Positions 45,812 to 57,664 of a DNA stretch of 64,000 nucleotides are shown here, in pieces (the first letter of the stretch is position 1; the number at the start of each line of letters is the position of its first letter). The position numbers and the translations under genes are program-made. The stretch covers positions 124,001-188,000 of the forward strand of contig ML991773.1 of the NCBI GenBank assembly GCA_010094025.1, in the 5' to 3' direction. A model generated the notes under the pieces. It was not told the origin of the DNA. It did no database searches and saw only the letters and a list, made by a program, of their open reading frames with translations. The DNA comes from Viridothelium virens. Its lineage: Eukaryota; Ascomycota; Dothideomycetes; Trypetheliales; Trypetheliaceae.

Positions 45812-48244
45812 TCAAACCGCCGTTCCATTGACATTAACCTCATACCCCCCTTCCTTCTGCTTCAACGCCTTCGCCAACATCAACTCCCTCATCCAATCAA
45901 TCCGCGCGTCGCGCGACTTCACCGCAAAATGATGCGACTCGCCCTTCTTCACCAACATCCGCCTTTCCCTCGCCTCGCCCGCGCCCCGCTCCCTCAGCTC
46001 CGGCACCAGCTGAAACTCAAACGCCGGGTCCTTGCCGCCCGCGCCACCCTCCCCAGCACCGCCGTTCTTGCCCTTCCCGCCTCCGCCCGTGATGCTCAGC
46101 GCCTTGAGACGCGCGCCCAGCTTCTTGGACGCCAGCGAGCTGCACGCGACGGCGTAGTCGTCGACGTCAATGGTGGCGAGCGCGGACGAGGACGGCAGCG
46201 CGTCGCGGTGGGCGGAGAGCTGCGTGCCGTGTAGGCGGAAGTGCTGGTCCTGCCAGTCGTGTCGGAGGAATTTGGTCTTGCGCTTTTTCATCCAGCCGGC
46301 ATGGCTGGTGCCGGGCGGGAGGGTGGGGGCACCAGCGGAGGAGGCTTGGAGGGTTGTGGAGGTGGAGTGATAGGATGCTGGTGGTGATGGGGCTTGAGTC
46401 GGTGAGAAAACGTTCACCGTGCTTTGGCTGCGGGGAGGGAGTTGGTGTTGGGGAGGGGGTAGGGCGTTGACAGTACTCTGGCTGCGTGGTGGCATGTCGA
46501 CAATGGGAGAGAAGGTGCTGACTGTACTCTGGCTCCGGAGGATAGGATCTGCGGTGGGAGAAAAGACGGTGCCTTCCTCTAGACGAGGCAGGGCGAATGA
46601 AGGCCTCCGCCAGTCAGCCCGGGATCCCGTTCGTGTGATTGGATCCCGGAATTGCATGTTCGGTGGTACGGACTGAGAAGTGTCTCGCGTGGTGGGATCC
46701 TTCGGCAGAGCTGTGATAGGAACATCCATCTCTGATGCTGGTGTGCCGGTTCGGTAGAAACCACCCGGTGACATGGCGCTCGGAGGAGACATGACGGTAT
46801 TACATGGCGAGAAAGTGTCGACAGCGTGCATGGGACTAGCAGTGACATATGGCTGCGCAGTCTGAGGACGATGTTGCGGAATCTCTAACTTTGGCAGCGA
46901 CCTGAAGCTGTCCTGACGGGAGGGTTCAGCCTCGATTGGGGACCGCAAAGGGGGAAACATTTCCAATGGAGTTGGTGGGTCATTGACTGGTGGCTGAACA
47001 TGCTGGAAGTTAAGGAACTGCTTGACGTTTTCTTGGGGATCTCGATGCTCTAGACTCTGCAAATTGTCTTCTTGCAACGCCAATGCGGGCGATTGCCCAG
47101 GCCCAAGAAGATCGGAGGACGCTACCACCGATGGAACAGCCTCGGAGGTAGGTCGGTAAACATTGTCAACAATGTTCTGAGCAGTGGCGGCATTTCCTGG
47201 ATCTCCAGCCATGAATATTTGACCGCCTTTTTCGGGGCTAATGGGATAGCCATGCTCTTGACGAAGCTGGCGAAGGAGCCTCTGTTGCTTTCTGTACTTA
47301 GCACAACGATCGCCCTTAGCACACTTGTGGGGCTTGGGAATTAATTGTTCGATTGCGACAATGGATACGGATTCTGCAGGTGTAATTGCGTCGTCAAGGC
47401 CGGCACGATGCTTACGACCGCGACGTCTGTGAGAGTCGCCCGGAGTCACTGGGGAGTGGTCGTCATAATCTTCATCCTCGTGACGGACTCGGTGGTGCCT
47501 CTTTGAGGGTTTCCTGGGAATGGTCGTACATGGCCGACTAACATCCTGGAATGGTGTGGGAGCTGGACTGTAGCTGCCGTCGTTCCCACGTAAGACCTCG
47601 ATCTCATTCCAAAGCTGATGTCGCTTGCCAAAAGATTGAATGTCCAGCTCCTTGAGATCTTCAAATTGCAGGTCGAGAAGTACAGATCCGGAAATATCGT
47701 TTAGCTCAAATCTCTCAATGATTGAAGATTCAAATCCTCGGTCAGCCATCCATGCTGCAACCTGGTGAGAGCTCCAATCGTGAACATCACCGCTGAAGTC
47801 CAGCTCTGGAGCTGCCGAGGGAGGATTGTAAGTTTGCTGCGCGGGAGCGACTGTCGACTGCGAAAAGGCTGTATCTATTCTTGGAGGGGGTTGTTTTGTA
47901 ATCAATGGAGACAATTGTAAAGCAAAATCGTAGGCGAATTCGCTCGAATTCTGTGACGAGCGAAACAGATGTGGCCCTCTCGGTCCTTCGACTGGCTTCA
48001 TCTCGTGCACGTGGAGCTCGAATGCACTTCTTCTTGCCGAATGTGGCGTCGCTACCTCATCGTATGTTGAGATAGTGGTCTGACTCCTCCTCTTACTGTC
48101 CGATTCAAGACTGCTCTGTAAAGAATCTTCCTCAAACTCGCTCTCGTCGTCTTCAAAATCGGTTTCACTCTCATACATTTGTGTGCCTTCTGAACTCCCT
48201 TTTCTAGGGACCAGGAAAGGCTGCATTTTGCCCTTTTGGAACAT
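45812..48244 (-). CDS. SAM and PH domain protein
   Basis: An intronless frame of 810 aa. A SAM domain lies at about aa 153-219 (VHDWSSHQVAAWMADRGFES, then FEDLKELDIQSFGKRHQLW). A PH domain is C-terminal, from about aa 640, beginning AGWMKKRKTKFLRHDWQDQHF and ending in a DARIDWMRELMLA helix, interrupted by a Gly-rich insertion (GGGGKGKNGGAGEGGAGG). Between them are a Cys/basic motif (HKCAKGDRCAKYRKQQR) and a Pro/Ser-rich stretch with three copies of RSQSTV. The N-terminus is acidic and serine-rich. The order recalls fungal polarity scaffolds of the Boi1/2 or Ste50-like kind, which bind phosphoinositides and small-GTPase modules at growth sites. No SH3 domain is present and orthology is uncertain. 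Confidence 0.85.
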   Translation of the reverse strand: MFQKGKMQPFLVPRKGSSEGTQMYESETDFEDDESEFEEDSLQSSLESDSKRRSQTTISTYDEVATPHSARRSAFELHVHEMKPVEGPRGPHLFRSSQNSSEFAYDFALQLSPLITKQPPPRIDTAFSQSTVAPAQQTYNPPSAAPELDFSGDVHDWSSHQVAAWMADRGFESSIIERFELNDISGSVLLDLQFEDLKELDIQSFGKRHQLWNEIEVLRGNDGSYSPAPTPFQDVSRPCTTIPRKPSKRHHRVRHEDEDYDDHSPVTPGDSHRRRGRKHRAGLDDAITPAESVSIVAIEQLIPKPHKCAKGDRCAKYRKQQRLLRQLRQEHGYPISPEKGGQIFMAGDPGNAATAQNIVDNVYRPTSEAVPSVVASSDLLGPGQSPALALQEDNLQSLEHRDPQENVKQFLNFQHVQPPVNDPPTPLEMFPPLRSPIEAEPSRQDSFRSLPKLEIPQHRPQTAQPYVTASPMHAVDTFSPCNTVMSPPSAMSPGGFYRTGTPASEMDVPITALPKDPTTRDTSQSVPPNMQFRDPITRTGSRADWRRPSFALPRLEEGTVFSPTADPILRSQSTVSTFSPIVDMPPRSQSTVNALPPPQHQLPPRSQSTVNVFSPTQAPSPPASYHSTSTTLQASSAGAPTLPPGTSHAGWMKKRKTKFLRHDWQDQHFRLHGTQLSAHRDALPSSSALATIDVDDYAVACSSLASKKLGARLKALSITGGGGKGKNGGAGEGGAGGKDPAFEFQLVPELRERGAGEARERRMLVKKGESHHFAVKSRDARIDWMRELMLAKALKQKEGGYEVNVNGTAV

Positions 48245-51200
48245 TTCGACCCCCGCCTCGAGAGGCGTAATGGGGGTTAAGGCTTGCTAAACGTGGAAGT
48301 CAGACCAACTGCATATGTTACCTTAATTGAGGTACCAACCATGCTATAAACGAGATATAGGGAATATCGACTGTTTGCTGCCGTAAGCGCACTTTATCCG
48401 CGCGGAGACGGTTTCGACAGCAACGCAAATACAGCAACAATCACAGGACAAAGGGAACGCAACAGCAAAACAGTCAGAACTTAGAACAGGCGTCACGGGC
48501 ACCCCGCGAAGGTTTTGTAGAAAAAGGCATTCGGGGGCGTTCTGACTGCTTCATCCTTCGAATCGGCTACTGCTTGTTCCTCGGACGAGCAACTGTGACC
48601 ATGCAGCGACCGTCCTGCAGGCGGCCCAGCAAGGCTGCGGATAGGCCGAGCAATCAAGAGCCATGTTGGAGCATGCAGCATTGGCCGTGACGACCATGCC
48701 TGTTCTACCAATCCTCGGTCCTAGCGTGCTCGCCGGTTTCTGCGGACTAGACGTGGACTAGGATGGACGTGGATAGCTGGGCGCGTAAATCACCTCGTCA
48801 ACCCCTTCAAGCCCCTCCATCCCCGCTCTTACCGCTCATTCGCTCATGCTTCATAGCTGCTAGGCTGGACCGTTGTCCCCGGCAGCAGTAGTACCGAAGC
48901 TAGATTTGCCATCTTGGGCCGCTATCAGACTCCAGAGGATGGAATTGCAACGCCGCAACACTCATCAGCACTATCGCCAAGCCTTCAAGGGCCTCTCAGA
49001 CGGTCCGCGACCGCAACGGCAACGGACCGGGAAGAACCAGAGATTGACCTCTCACAGTTGCGTGGCATCACCGTGGCAATCTAGAATTCCCGTACTACCG
49101 CGCCAGAGTACCATGATGACTCCGGATCCGATCTCTAGTGCTGGAATTGCTGACAGCAAGGTATCGTCCCTGAAACTGGTGGCACTCAATTAGGAGAGGG
49201 CACCTTAATGAAGTGGTCAAGATATATGCTTTCCTGTACCTGTCCAAATTGGCGGAACACGACGCATGCTATGGAGTACTATACGGTTTTATCATATAAC
49301 CTTAGCATGATCGTGTCTAGGATCGGGAGATTACCCTTCGTCCCTCTGCATGCATATGCAGGTTCTTCACGCTATTTGCCTTATTGATGGAGTTCCTCTC
49401 CAGGCCGCAAATTGGGTCGCGTAGCGTTACAGTGCACGCGATGCTGCAACCACCACTCCCGCGGACTTCGGCCGTGGTGGGCCAGATAGGTCACGCAAAC
49501 GCGCCTCCAATTGAAGTCATTGGGCACCTCAACCAAGGGGTTCGGGAAATGTCTTCAACACCACTCCAATCATTCGGCTCAAGCTACACCATCTTCCGTC
49601 ACATGACTGTTAGTTGATGCGGCCGTCGTAACATAGAATCACCGAGTTCCTGTCGGAAGGAGCAAAGGACTCCAATCAGGCCGCGAGGACGACTGTTGAG
49701 AATGCGATAGGTTCTTGGCTAAAGCCTTTAGAGGGCCGAGATGACTCGAAACACCATACCTTCCCATTTCGGCCTCCCGCAAAGGCACGAAGGGTTTCCG
49801 AGGTAATTATGCGCAGTCTTCCCCGAACGACGAATCGCTCGCTATTGCTTCACAATATCGCATGGTATGTAACCCACATCGTGGCCTCGGGAACAGCTAA
49901 GGTACAACCACCGCAACCTCAACGTGGGTAGATGGATGCCGTGCACCTTGACCATGCAACTACCCATATTGGATTTCATCTCGAGTATTTGGACACCGAG
50001 TATTCTACTCCCGAGCTTGGAGTCAGCTCAAGTTTCGGTGAAGAGGCTCGTGGCTTTAATTTCCTTCCTTCCGATGGAAGCCGAAGTCGTGTGACGACAC
50101 TCGCGAGTCAATTGAACTTCACCGACCAGTTGGACTCTCACAATAAGCTTGGTACCGGATACACGGCAGGAAAGAATCGGTCCGGATAGGATGCCTCACG
50201 ACGCGATGGTCTGGTGACTTTGACCAGAATCAGGATTTCGTGCGATGGAAGGGTATAGCGAAAGTATTGATTTCCTTCTGTCGGTATCCAATCGCGTTAC
50301 GAGACTCATGGATGTATCAGATGGTCTCAGCGTCTTCAGCTCTTCCCTGCTCATACCTTGCTGTAGCTAATTATGGGACTATGATCTCAAATTGGCATAT
50401 TTGTGGCCTTTTGCTCCCAGCCTTTCTACATATGGCCTAGACTGACTTTTTGTAGTGGTCATTAATATACCCCACGCACAGGGGGCGGCACAGGAACTCA
50501 CGGTCCGACGCAGACAATCAAGCGGACCTTGCATCCCCGCAGAGTCCAGCGGTGGGATCGACCGTCAGGCAAAGTCATTTGTTGGAACGGCACGCCCCGC
50601 GCTCTAGCGAAAGGATTGAGATGCCTAGCCTGCAGTATGCTGGTCCATCACTGCATCCCCAACCACCCAAAGCCGCTCGGTTCGGGAGTATCGAGTCACC
50701 CCTTTCCGCCGCCGCTGACATACCCAGGAGCTGAAAGTTAACACTCGAAGAATGTTGCGAATGTTTATGGATCTGCAGCGGGAGGATTGCATCCATGAAG
50801 AACGATGAGGTCAACGGCTCTACCGAGGAGAACGGTTAACTGTACGCCGTACTTTGTAGCGCTCGACCAACTGTGCGTCATCTTGTGCGTATAGGATACT
50901 CCGCACTGCTATCATATCGTCCCTTTTGCTGATTTACTACCTGACCAAAAGATACAGCACCTCTTAGCATAGCGGTCATTTCGCTTTACCTCCCCGACAT
51001 GACAATTTGAACAAGCCTTTTAATTGCGATCCCCCAAGTTACCCCAGTACAGCAATGCGAACATACACCAGGGGAAACGGATTGAGCATGACAACAGTCG
51101 TCACGGCCGTATCGAGCCTAAGTAAGGTTCAGCCTCGATGCAAGCAGATCCGGGGCCCGGCCGAATCGATAAGTAACGGCAAGGAAGCACTGATCGACGC

Positions 51201-51721
51201 CATTCTCATTTCAAGTCCTAGCTCCAGCTGGGAGCACAAGAACGGTATGGTCGAGAGAATAATTAGCTGTCTTTTGGCCTGCATGCGGCATCTTCGGCGC
51301 TTGCAAAAATAGCCATCTCTGGGAGAAGGCGGGGTGGGCTGCGAGGCCACCTGAGCTGTCACACCAATCGCAGGCGCCTATCTGCGCTGTCTGCTGGTGC
51401 AGAAGACGGCCATCTGGCGGGCCAGAGGTGGGGCAGCCAGAAATAGAACAGCTCATTTTGGGAGCATTTCCATCGCTTCTAGACATATAAGGTACTTTGT
51501 CCCCTTCCCATCCTGTTCCCTCAATGTTGTCTCGATAATTTGCTCTCTTTTCTCTGTCCATTGTACTAAGATTTGCTGGACAGATCTTGTACTCTCTTAA
51601 TTTACTAGGAGTTGTTCACGGTCCCTGTCAATCCTTCCAGTCGCGTTATCCGTCGCCTAGACTATTGCTTGAATCCTTGTTTACCAGTTATTTGAAAAAG
51701 GCTCGCCGCCATTTCCTTTCA
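48245..51721. other. 3.5-kb gene-free divergent upstream region
   Basis: Lies between the starts of the SAM/PH gene (minus) and the PRO1-like gene (plus). All frames are short (up to about 106 codons) and none shows a domain. It is the longest such gap in the window and may hold the extended promoter of the developmental regulator or a non-coding transcript. Confidence 0.45.
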
Positions 51722-53795
51722 ATGTCCTCGGTGACTTCTACGTCTTCTACCCGGACGGTTACTGCTGCAAACATGTCGAAACCTACAAACAAATCCCCAG
51801 ATCCAAAGCAAAAGGAGAAGGACGCCTCCAAAATGCACCGTCGCTCCCGCACAGGTCCGTATCTTCTGGGGTTGCAGGGATGACCCGCCTTCGTGTTCGC
51901 TAACCACGCCCACAGGCTGCTTCACATGCCGATTGCGAAGAAAGAAGTGCGATGAGGGCAAGCCATCCTGTCGCGCCTGCAAGCATCTTGGATTGAAATG
52001 CGAGTACAAGAGACCCATGTGGTGGAGCAACAACGAGCAACGACGACAGCAAAAAGAAATCATTAAGAATATCATCAAACGCACTAAACTCAACGAGAAG
52101 ACAAATCAACCACTCCCGACTAGCGCAAATACACCGCCAAGCCTATGCCATTCCCTACCAACCACCACCACCTTTTCAGATCATGTCGACCGAACGCGAT
52201 CCGCTTCCGTGGATTCCCAATTTTCCAACGAATTCAATTTCAACCAGATTCCCTCCCACGACTATTTCAGCTCAAGCATGATGCCACCCCCAGATTTCGC
52301 CTCTGCTCATCCCCACTTTCCCATGTTTCAGCCATATGAAGTGGACATCAAGACGGAAACCCAGACCTTTATCAATGATATTCCCACGCAGAGAGATTCG
52401 TCGATTTCGACTTTCAGCACGTACCAAATACCGCCGACCCCTCACTCCAGCGGCTTTGCCATGCATCCCACCGAGAGCTGGGTGCAACAAGACTATTATG
52501 AGAGTCGCAGAGAGTCTTTGAACGAGGAGCCTCTGGATTTCCATTCGTTTGAGTTTCCCCACGGTCCATTCACACCGACGCACCAGGCGATCATCGACGT
52601 GGACGATTCCGATCGCCACCTCCTGGATCACTTTGTCGACAAGGTGCTGCGATTAATCTTCCCCATTCTCGACGTAAATCAGCATGGCTCAGCTGGCCAC
52701 GATGTTGTTCTCCCGGCCTTGGAGAAGAACAAAACCTACCTCCATTGCTGCCTGAGCATCGCAGCTCTGCACATGAAGGCGACGGAGAGAATCCAGGGCG
52801 AGCACATCGACAACGACATCATGCGCCACCGGTATGCGACAATCTCGGAGCTGTGCGAAGCATTGAATCGCGACACCGACCACGACCAGATTCTCGAAGC
52901 TACGCTCGGCATGATCTTCTTCCAGTGCTCCGTTGGCCGCCCGGAAGACAGTCTCCCCGACATTCCCTGGCATCAGCACTTCCAAGCCGCGACCAGTCTC
53001 GTCCACAAATTAGACCTGCCGCGCCACCTCGTGGACCTCAACGCGCATACGGATGCACAGCCACCCTTCAACATGACGCTGACGGCCTGGATCGACATCC
53101 TTGGTGCCACTATGGTTGGGCGTGTCCCCTCGTTCGCCGACACGTACCGGGAGAAGAATATGGCGCAGTCTGCGATGGGCCTGGCCGACCTCATGGGCTG
53201 CGACGACCGCGTCATGTACCTCATCTCCGAGATCGCATGCCTCGAGGCGATGGCGCTGGAGGGCATGGAGCCCATGCAGCTCTGCAGCCACATCCGCTAC
53301 CTCGGGGACCAGATCACCGCCATGGATCCCGGTGTCGGGACGCTGGCGAGCGCCTACTCCTCCACGGGTGCGATCCGTCCGAAGCAGCTGCGCAAGAACA
53401 TGACGGCGGTCTTCCGATGCGCCGCGCGGATCTACCTCTGCATCCTGGTGCCGGACTTTGATCGATACTCGCACAGCATCACGACGCTCGTGGACGGGCT
53501 CGTCCAGGCGATGGAGTACATCCCTGCGGGACCGGAGGGATTCGATCGTTCGCTCGTCTGGCCGTTGTTGATCGCTGGCTCTGTATCGCTGCCCGAGTCG
53601 TCCTTCCGCAACATGTTCCACGACAGGTGTCTGCGGCTGGGTGAGGCCTCCGACTTCGGCTCCCTCGGACGGATCAAGGAGCTCCTGAAGGATGTGTGGA
53701 GAACGAACGACATCGCTTTCTCGCGTGGAGAGAGGCAAAGCATTCACTGGCGGGATGCGATGCGGCAGAAGGGCTGGGACTACCTGTTGATCTGA
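51722..53795 (+). CDS. Zn2Cys6 transcription factor, PRO1/ADV-1-like developmental regulator
   Basis: Exons 51722-51854 and 51916-53795 (61-base intron) encode about 670 aa. The intron falls just before the zinc cluster, whose six cysteines are C46, C49, C56, C63, C66 and C73 (C-x2-C-x6-C-x6-C-x2-C-x6-C). The flanks MHRRSRTGCFTCRLRRKKCD and LGLKCEYKRPMWWSNNEQRR are the signature I associate with Sordaria PRO1 and Neurospora ADV-1, regulators of fruiting-body development and cell fusion. From about aa 265 to the end there is a helical fungal-specific transcription factor region, ending WRDAMRQKGWDYLLI as in those proteins. Other Zn2Cys6 regulators (RosA/NosA, sterol-uptake type) share parts of this layout. 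It should act in the nucleus; the 3.5-kb upstream region suggests complex control. Confidence 0.8.
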
Positions 53796-55977
53796 GTAGT
53801 CAATTTCCCCTATGCCACCCCTGGTGGGTCCAATGCATCCATGTTTGTCTCTCGAGAGCGATTAAGGCGACCTCACTGTACTCGGCGAGGTTTCCGACAC
53901 TGACGATTACTTACGACACGTTTTACGAAAGCATTGGAGTTGAGATTGATGGTGGTCAATCTAATCTTGTCTCACCCCCTTTTCCTTTTCTTTCGCTTCT
54001 CTGTCTATACTTATAGAGCTTTATACCCCTTGTAATTTTCTATTCCCCCACCAACATCCTATCCCTTAGCCCTGCGACTCCTGCATAGCGCACGAGGAAG
54101 GTGTCAGGGCGCAGGAGGTACTATAGGGCTGCTTCTTCGGTGTTTCCCCAACGACCGTGTTTCTACACAGTCAAAGCAGTACACACTCTCACATCAATCA
54201 AAGCAAGGAGCCACTCTTTCGGAGTAACTCTGCCCGACTGCATCGAGATGATGCAAATGTATAGATATTTTCAGGACTGGCACACAAGAGCGTGAAAAAG
54301 GACAAGAGAGAGATGCAGGTCCTTGTTCAAGTACTTCGGATCTGCATGTATTGCATAGCTTAAGTAGTTGGCAAGAAATACGAAAAAAAGTTAAATTCAA
54401 TAAAATTTCAGGACATGCCGACCTAGCTTGATTCGTGGCATTGGTAGGAATTAGAGCAAAGTGGTGTAGAGTGTCTTGGTTTCGATAGCGTAACTTCAGG
54501 GGCACTCCGTATCAGGGGCGTCGCACTCTCTGCGAGATAAGGCAAGCTGCAAAGAACATCCTACCTTTGTCAACGATCAATGATCTCGTGAGAAACAAGT
54601 TTCAGCATGCTGAACTACGACCGAAAGGAGACAAAAGCTTCGATAAAGAATCTAGAAGCATGGAAAGTGACGTACGCATCTGTAAAACGTCGGAACCATG
54701 GATCCCAAAATGCGGTCAGGGTCTGCTTTGACCAGCTATGTCATGCTGAAGTCTTTATTGTCCATATTACTCTGCCCAATTCGTGCAGTAGCACGAGGTC
54801 AAGACAGAAACTTTCGGAATGTTTGTTTCCAAGCAGCGGCGGCCAGTACTCTGCCGTTCCTCAGCCCCGGAGTCTAGGGACGGTGAAGAATAATGACAAT
54901 CGTCGATGGCTATTGTTGGAGTTCATTAACTCGACACAGAATGCAGGCCGAGTCATTGCCACGGAAGCTCTTCTCGCGAGCAACCCTGCTGCGGGCTCGG
55001 CAAAATTCTCCGAAGCAACGGTCAGACATCCATACATTGTCCAACAGATGCTTCGGATGGTCAGCATCATGGATGCGGAACCAGGCTTTTGGATATTTGA
55101 TGCTCTAGCCGGACGGCTTGGCAGCTCGCGTTAACGCGTCAGCGTTGCAGGACCACGTGTAAGCTCGAACCGTGGTTTAATGAAAAGCAAGATGTGGTAG
55201 ATGGCAGGTGGCACCGTGGTGGCACCGTGGTGGTGGTTACCTGATGAGGTAATCCAGTCTCGTCAGCTCCTGGTCGCTGGGCTCGTAAGGAGGTCCCGCC
55301 AGGGCTAAAGAATAATGATAGAACATGGGTATTTCGGAAAGTTTTGAAGATGCAGTCCGGAAGTGATGGAAAGGTCGATGGTGGTCGGGCGCTCCGGCTA
55401 ACAAGCAAACCAGCGACAGTGCAGGGGGGGAGAAGGAGGGCTGAAGCTCGCCGAAGAAAATTCCTGCCCAATCTTCTCTCGTCTCGGAGCTCTTCTGCAT
55501 CTGTTCTCAGACGGTTCCAGCGCTGTGTTCACCCCTCGTTCCCCCCTTCGCTCGCGCCCACTCAATTGCCCGCCCACGCTAATTTTAGCAACTTCTCCAT
55601 CCCGGACGAAACCACCCTTTCCGCACCTTTTGACTGGACAGCTTCCATCCTCACCTCATAAGCGCCCCGCGATTCTTAAATCCGCTGGGGAAATTTGGCT
55701 AGCTGCAACGCGATGCTGTTGTTCCACGAGACCCCCGTTGGCGTCCTCTTGCCGGCCAGGCCTTGCTAGCATTGGAGTTGCATCCGCATTTGACTAATCG
55801 ACCTTTTTGATATTTCGTCTGACTATCGCCAAGCTAGGTCCCAACCGTATCTACGGAGTACGCGCCATTCAAAGAGTCAGCGCTTGCAGTCGCATTCACA
55901 ATTCCTCACCCTCGTCCTTGTGCTTGCTGCTTACTTGCGCCCAAGGCCTGCAAGCAATTGAGGGGTCTTGCTGCTCA
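53796..55977. other. intergenic region
   Basis: A 175-codon frame at 54607-55134 has no domain or intron partner and is not called. GTGGCACC-type short repeats occur at about 55207-55230. The rest is a presumed promoter and leader of the next gene. Confidence 0.4.
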
Positions 55978-57195
55978 ATGGCGACGGCCGGGACTTGTTC
56001 ATCTACTAGAGCTGCTCCGACCTCAAGCTCGCCATTTAGCCGACTAGATACCGCCGTAGCGGTCGATCCTACTGCAAATGGAGCGGCTGCCTCATCTAAA
56101 ACCTCTTCTACCGCCAGCGACGTCGAGTCTCCGAGTACATCGAATCCGACAGCGCTAGCTCGCTTCGAGTTCGAGCCAGGTCGTAGTAAAGATGGGACCA
56201 AGATTCTGATGGTGGAATGGGAGGATGATGATAAAACACGAAACATTCGGGGGGATTGGCGAATTTCATGGGAAGGCAAAAGCACGGTTCTACCCGCTAG
56301 TGACTCTTTATCACCATCTTCCGACCTGCATCGACTTTACTTTTTGCTCGGTCCCGGCGCAACGGTTCCTAGCCTCGTCACTCTGACGTTCAAACCCAAG
56401 GGGGACGAGAGCAAGAAACCTGTGGTATGGACCACCAATCCGCTCCCAGCTATATTTCCTCCTGAACTCGGGGCATCGGCCCTCGAGGCTGGCAAGAAAG
56501 GCGTATTACATACGGTATGGGGTAAGAAGCGATTATCAGCCCTGCAAGCCGAGATCGACGCCGAGAGCAAGAACAATGTCGAGGGCGTGGCATTGCAAAT
56601 GGCCATACAAGAGAAGGAATGGATAGAACAGAATTTTGGCATCACGGCGAGGCCTAGCATCAGTATTCCACACGCGCAGGACGGACTCAACCAACAGCAG
56701 CCGACAAGCCCGACGAGCCCGCGGACCCCGGGAGGTGGCAGGCTAGCAGAGAAGCTGAGAGGATTGAAGCTGGGAACCAGCGGGAGTGCCCTGAGCCCAG
56801 TATCAAGGTCTCAGGAACAACCCGCACAGAATCCGCTCAGTCCCGAGGAGGCCGACGTAGCAGTGGGCTCCTTCGCCGCGATCAAAGGTAATATGGCTGC
56901 AAAGCCGCCTCAACGCCCTGTGAACATGGCATCGCAAGGTCCGCCAGCGAGCCTCTTAGCGCAACAGAGAGCAAATGGTACAGGTGGAGGCATGGGCTCG
57001 CTGAACGCGGCTGCGGCTGGAGACGCGTCTTTCGACCTACCTACGGGGCCGTCGAAAAGGCAGGATGAGGATAAGGAAGACGATCTTTTTGCTAGTCCGA
57101 TTGGGCCTCGGAGTCCGGAAATGGGAAAGAGTCCCTTTAGCTTCAAGAGGGAGGATACAATGAAATATCTAGAACGGCTGAAAACTGATTCATGA
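55978..57195 (+). CDS. conserved ascomycete protein of unknown function
   Basis: An open frame of about 405 aa from MATAGTCSSTRAAP; upstream frame extension lacks an ATG. After a Ser/Ala-rich start, residues 55-150 form a compact segment (LARFEFEPGRSKDGTKILMV, then GDWRISWEGKSTVLP and HRLYFLLGPGATVPSLVTLT) that looks like an all-beta domain. NPLPAIFPPELGASALEAGKKGVLHTVWGKKRL and NNVEGVALQMAIQEKEWIEQNFG follow as helical conserved blocks. The last 170 residues are Pro/Ser-rich with SPTSPRTPGGG and PIGPRSPEMGKSPFSF motifs, typical of disordered, phosphorylated tails. I recognise it as a recurring family in filamentous ascomycetes but know of no assigned role. No signal peptide. Confidence 0.78.
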   Translation: MATAGTCSSTRAAPTSSSPFSRLDTAVAVDPTANGAAASSKTSSTASDVESPSTSNPTALARFEFEPGRSKDGTKILMVEWEDDDKTRNIRGDWRISWEGKSTVLPASDSLSPSSDLHRLYFLLGPGATVPSLVTLTFKPKGDESKKPVVWTTNPLPAIFPPELGASALEAGKKGVLHTVWGKKRLSALQAEIDAESKNNVEGVALQMAIQEKEWIEQNFGITARPSISIPHAQDGLNQQQPTSPTSPRTPGGGRLAEKLRGLKLGTSGSALSPVSRSQEQPAQNPLSPEEADVAVGSFAAIKGNMAAKPPQRPVNMASQGPPASLLAQQRANGTGGGMGSLNAAAAGDASFDLPTGPSKRQDEDKEDDLFASPIGPRSPEMGKSPFSFKREDTMKYLERLKTDS

Positions 57196-57664
57196 CGCTT
57201 TACGGCATAAGTTCCGGCATGGAGGGGCGTTTGACTGGTGTCTATAGCGGAGTGCAGAGTATGTGTATTTTCTGCGTTGGTGGAGAGTTGATATAAAAGT
57301 CGCGATTAGACAATTCGATTCTAGCACGAGGGTAGGAAGCCTGATGACGGCGCCTGCTACAAATTTTGGACCTGCTCAATCTCACCTGCTTTGCACAGTT
57401 CCTTTAGAGCATGGCTACGATTCCCGACCAGGAAAAATGGAGTTGTTGACATCCTTCAAAGTTCGTTTCATTCAGACACCACGGTTGGGTGTGTGCACAG
57501 TCCCTACTCAAATCGAACTCCAAACCCTTGCTAGGCACGAGGAAGACCTGAGACGCCCGTGCTAGCAGTTTAATTCATTGTTAGGCTCTGGGTACAAAAC
57601 GCCATATTCCAAGGTCTTCCCCCTCTTTCTAATGGACGCCCTCTCAAACTATTATACTACAACA
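57196..57664. other. spacer between convergent genes
   Basis: 3' flanks of the unknown-function gene and the Hsp70-like gene. Nothing supported. Confidence 0.45.

Noticed and set aside
42130-48244. Dikaritin-type RiPP cluster around the repeat precursor
   Set aside because: No UstY (DUF3328)-like oxidase, tyrosinase or methyltransferase gene is seen beside it, and the core has no Tyr or Cys for the usual cyclisation. It remains possible if such genes lie elsewhere.
52745-53461. 238-codon and 245-codon overlapping frames in the PRO1-like gene
   Set aside because: Shadow frames of GC-rich coding sequence; the main frame carries the conserved transcription factor region.
54607-55134. 175-codon plus-strand frame
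   Set aside because: No domain, biased composition or splice partner; it lies between two clear genes in DNA that does not look coding.
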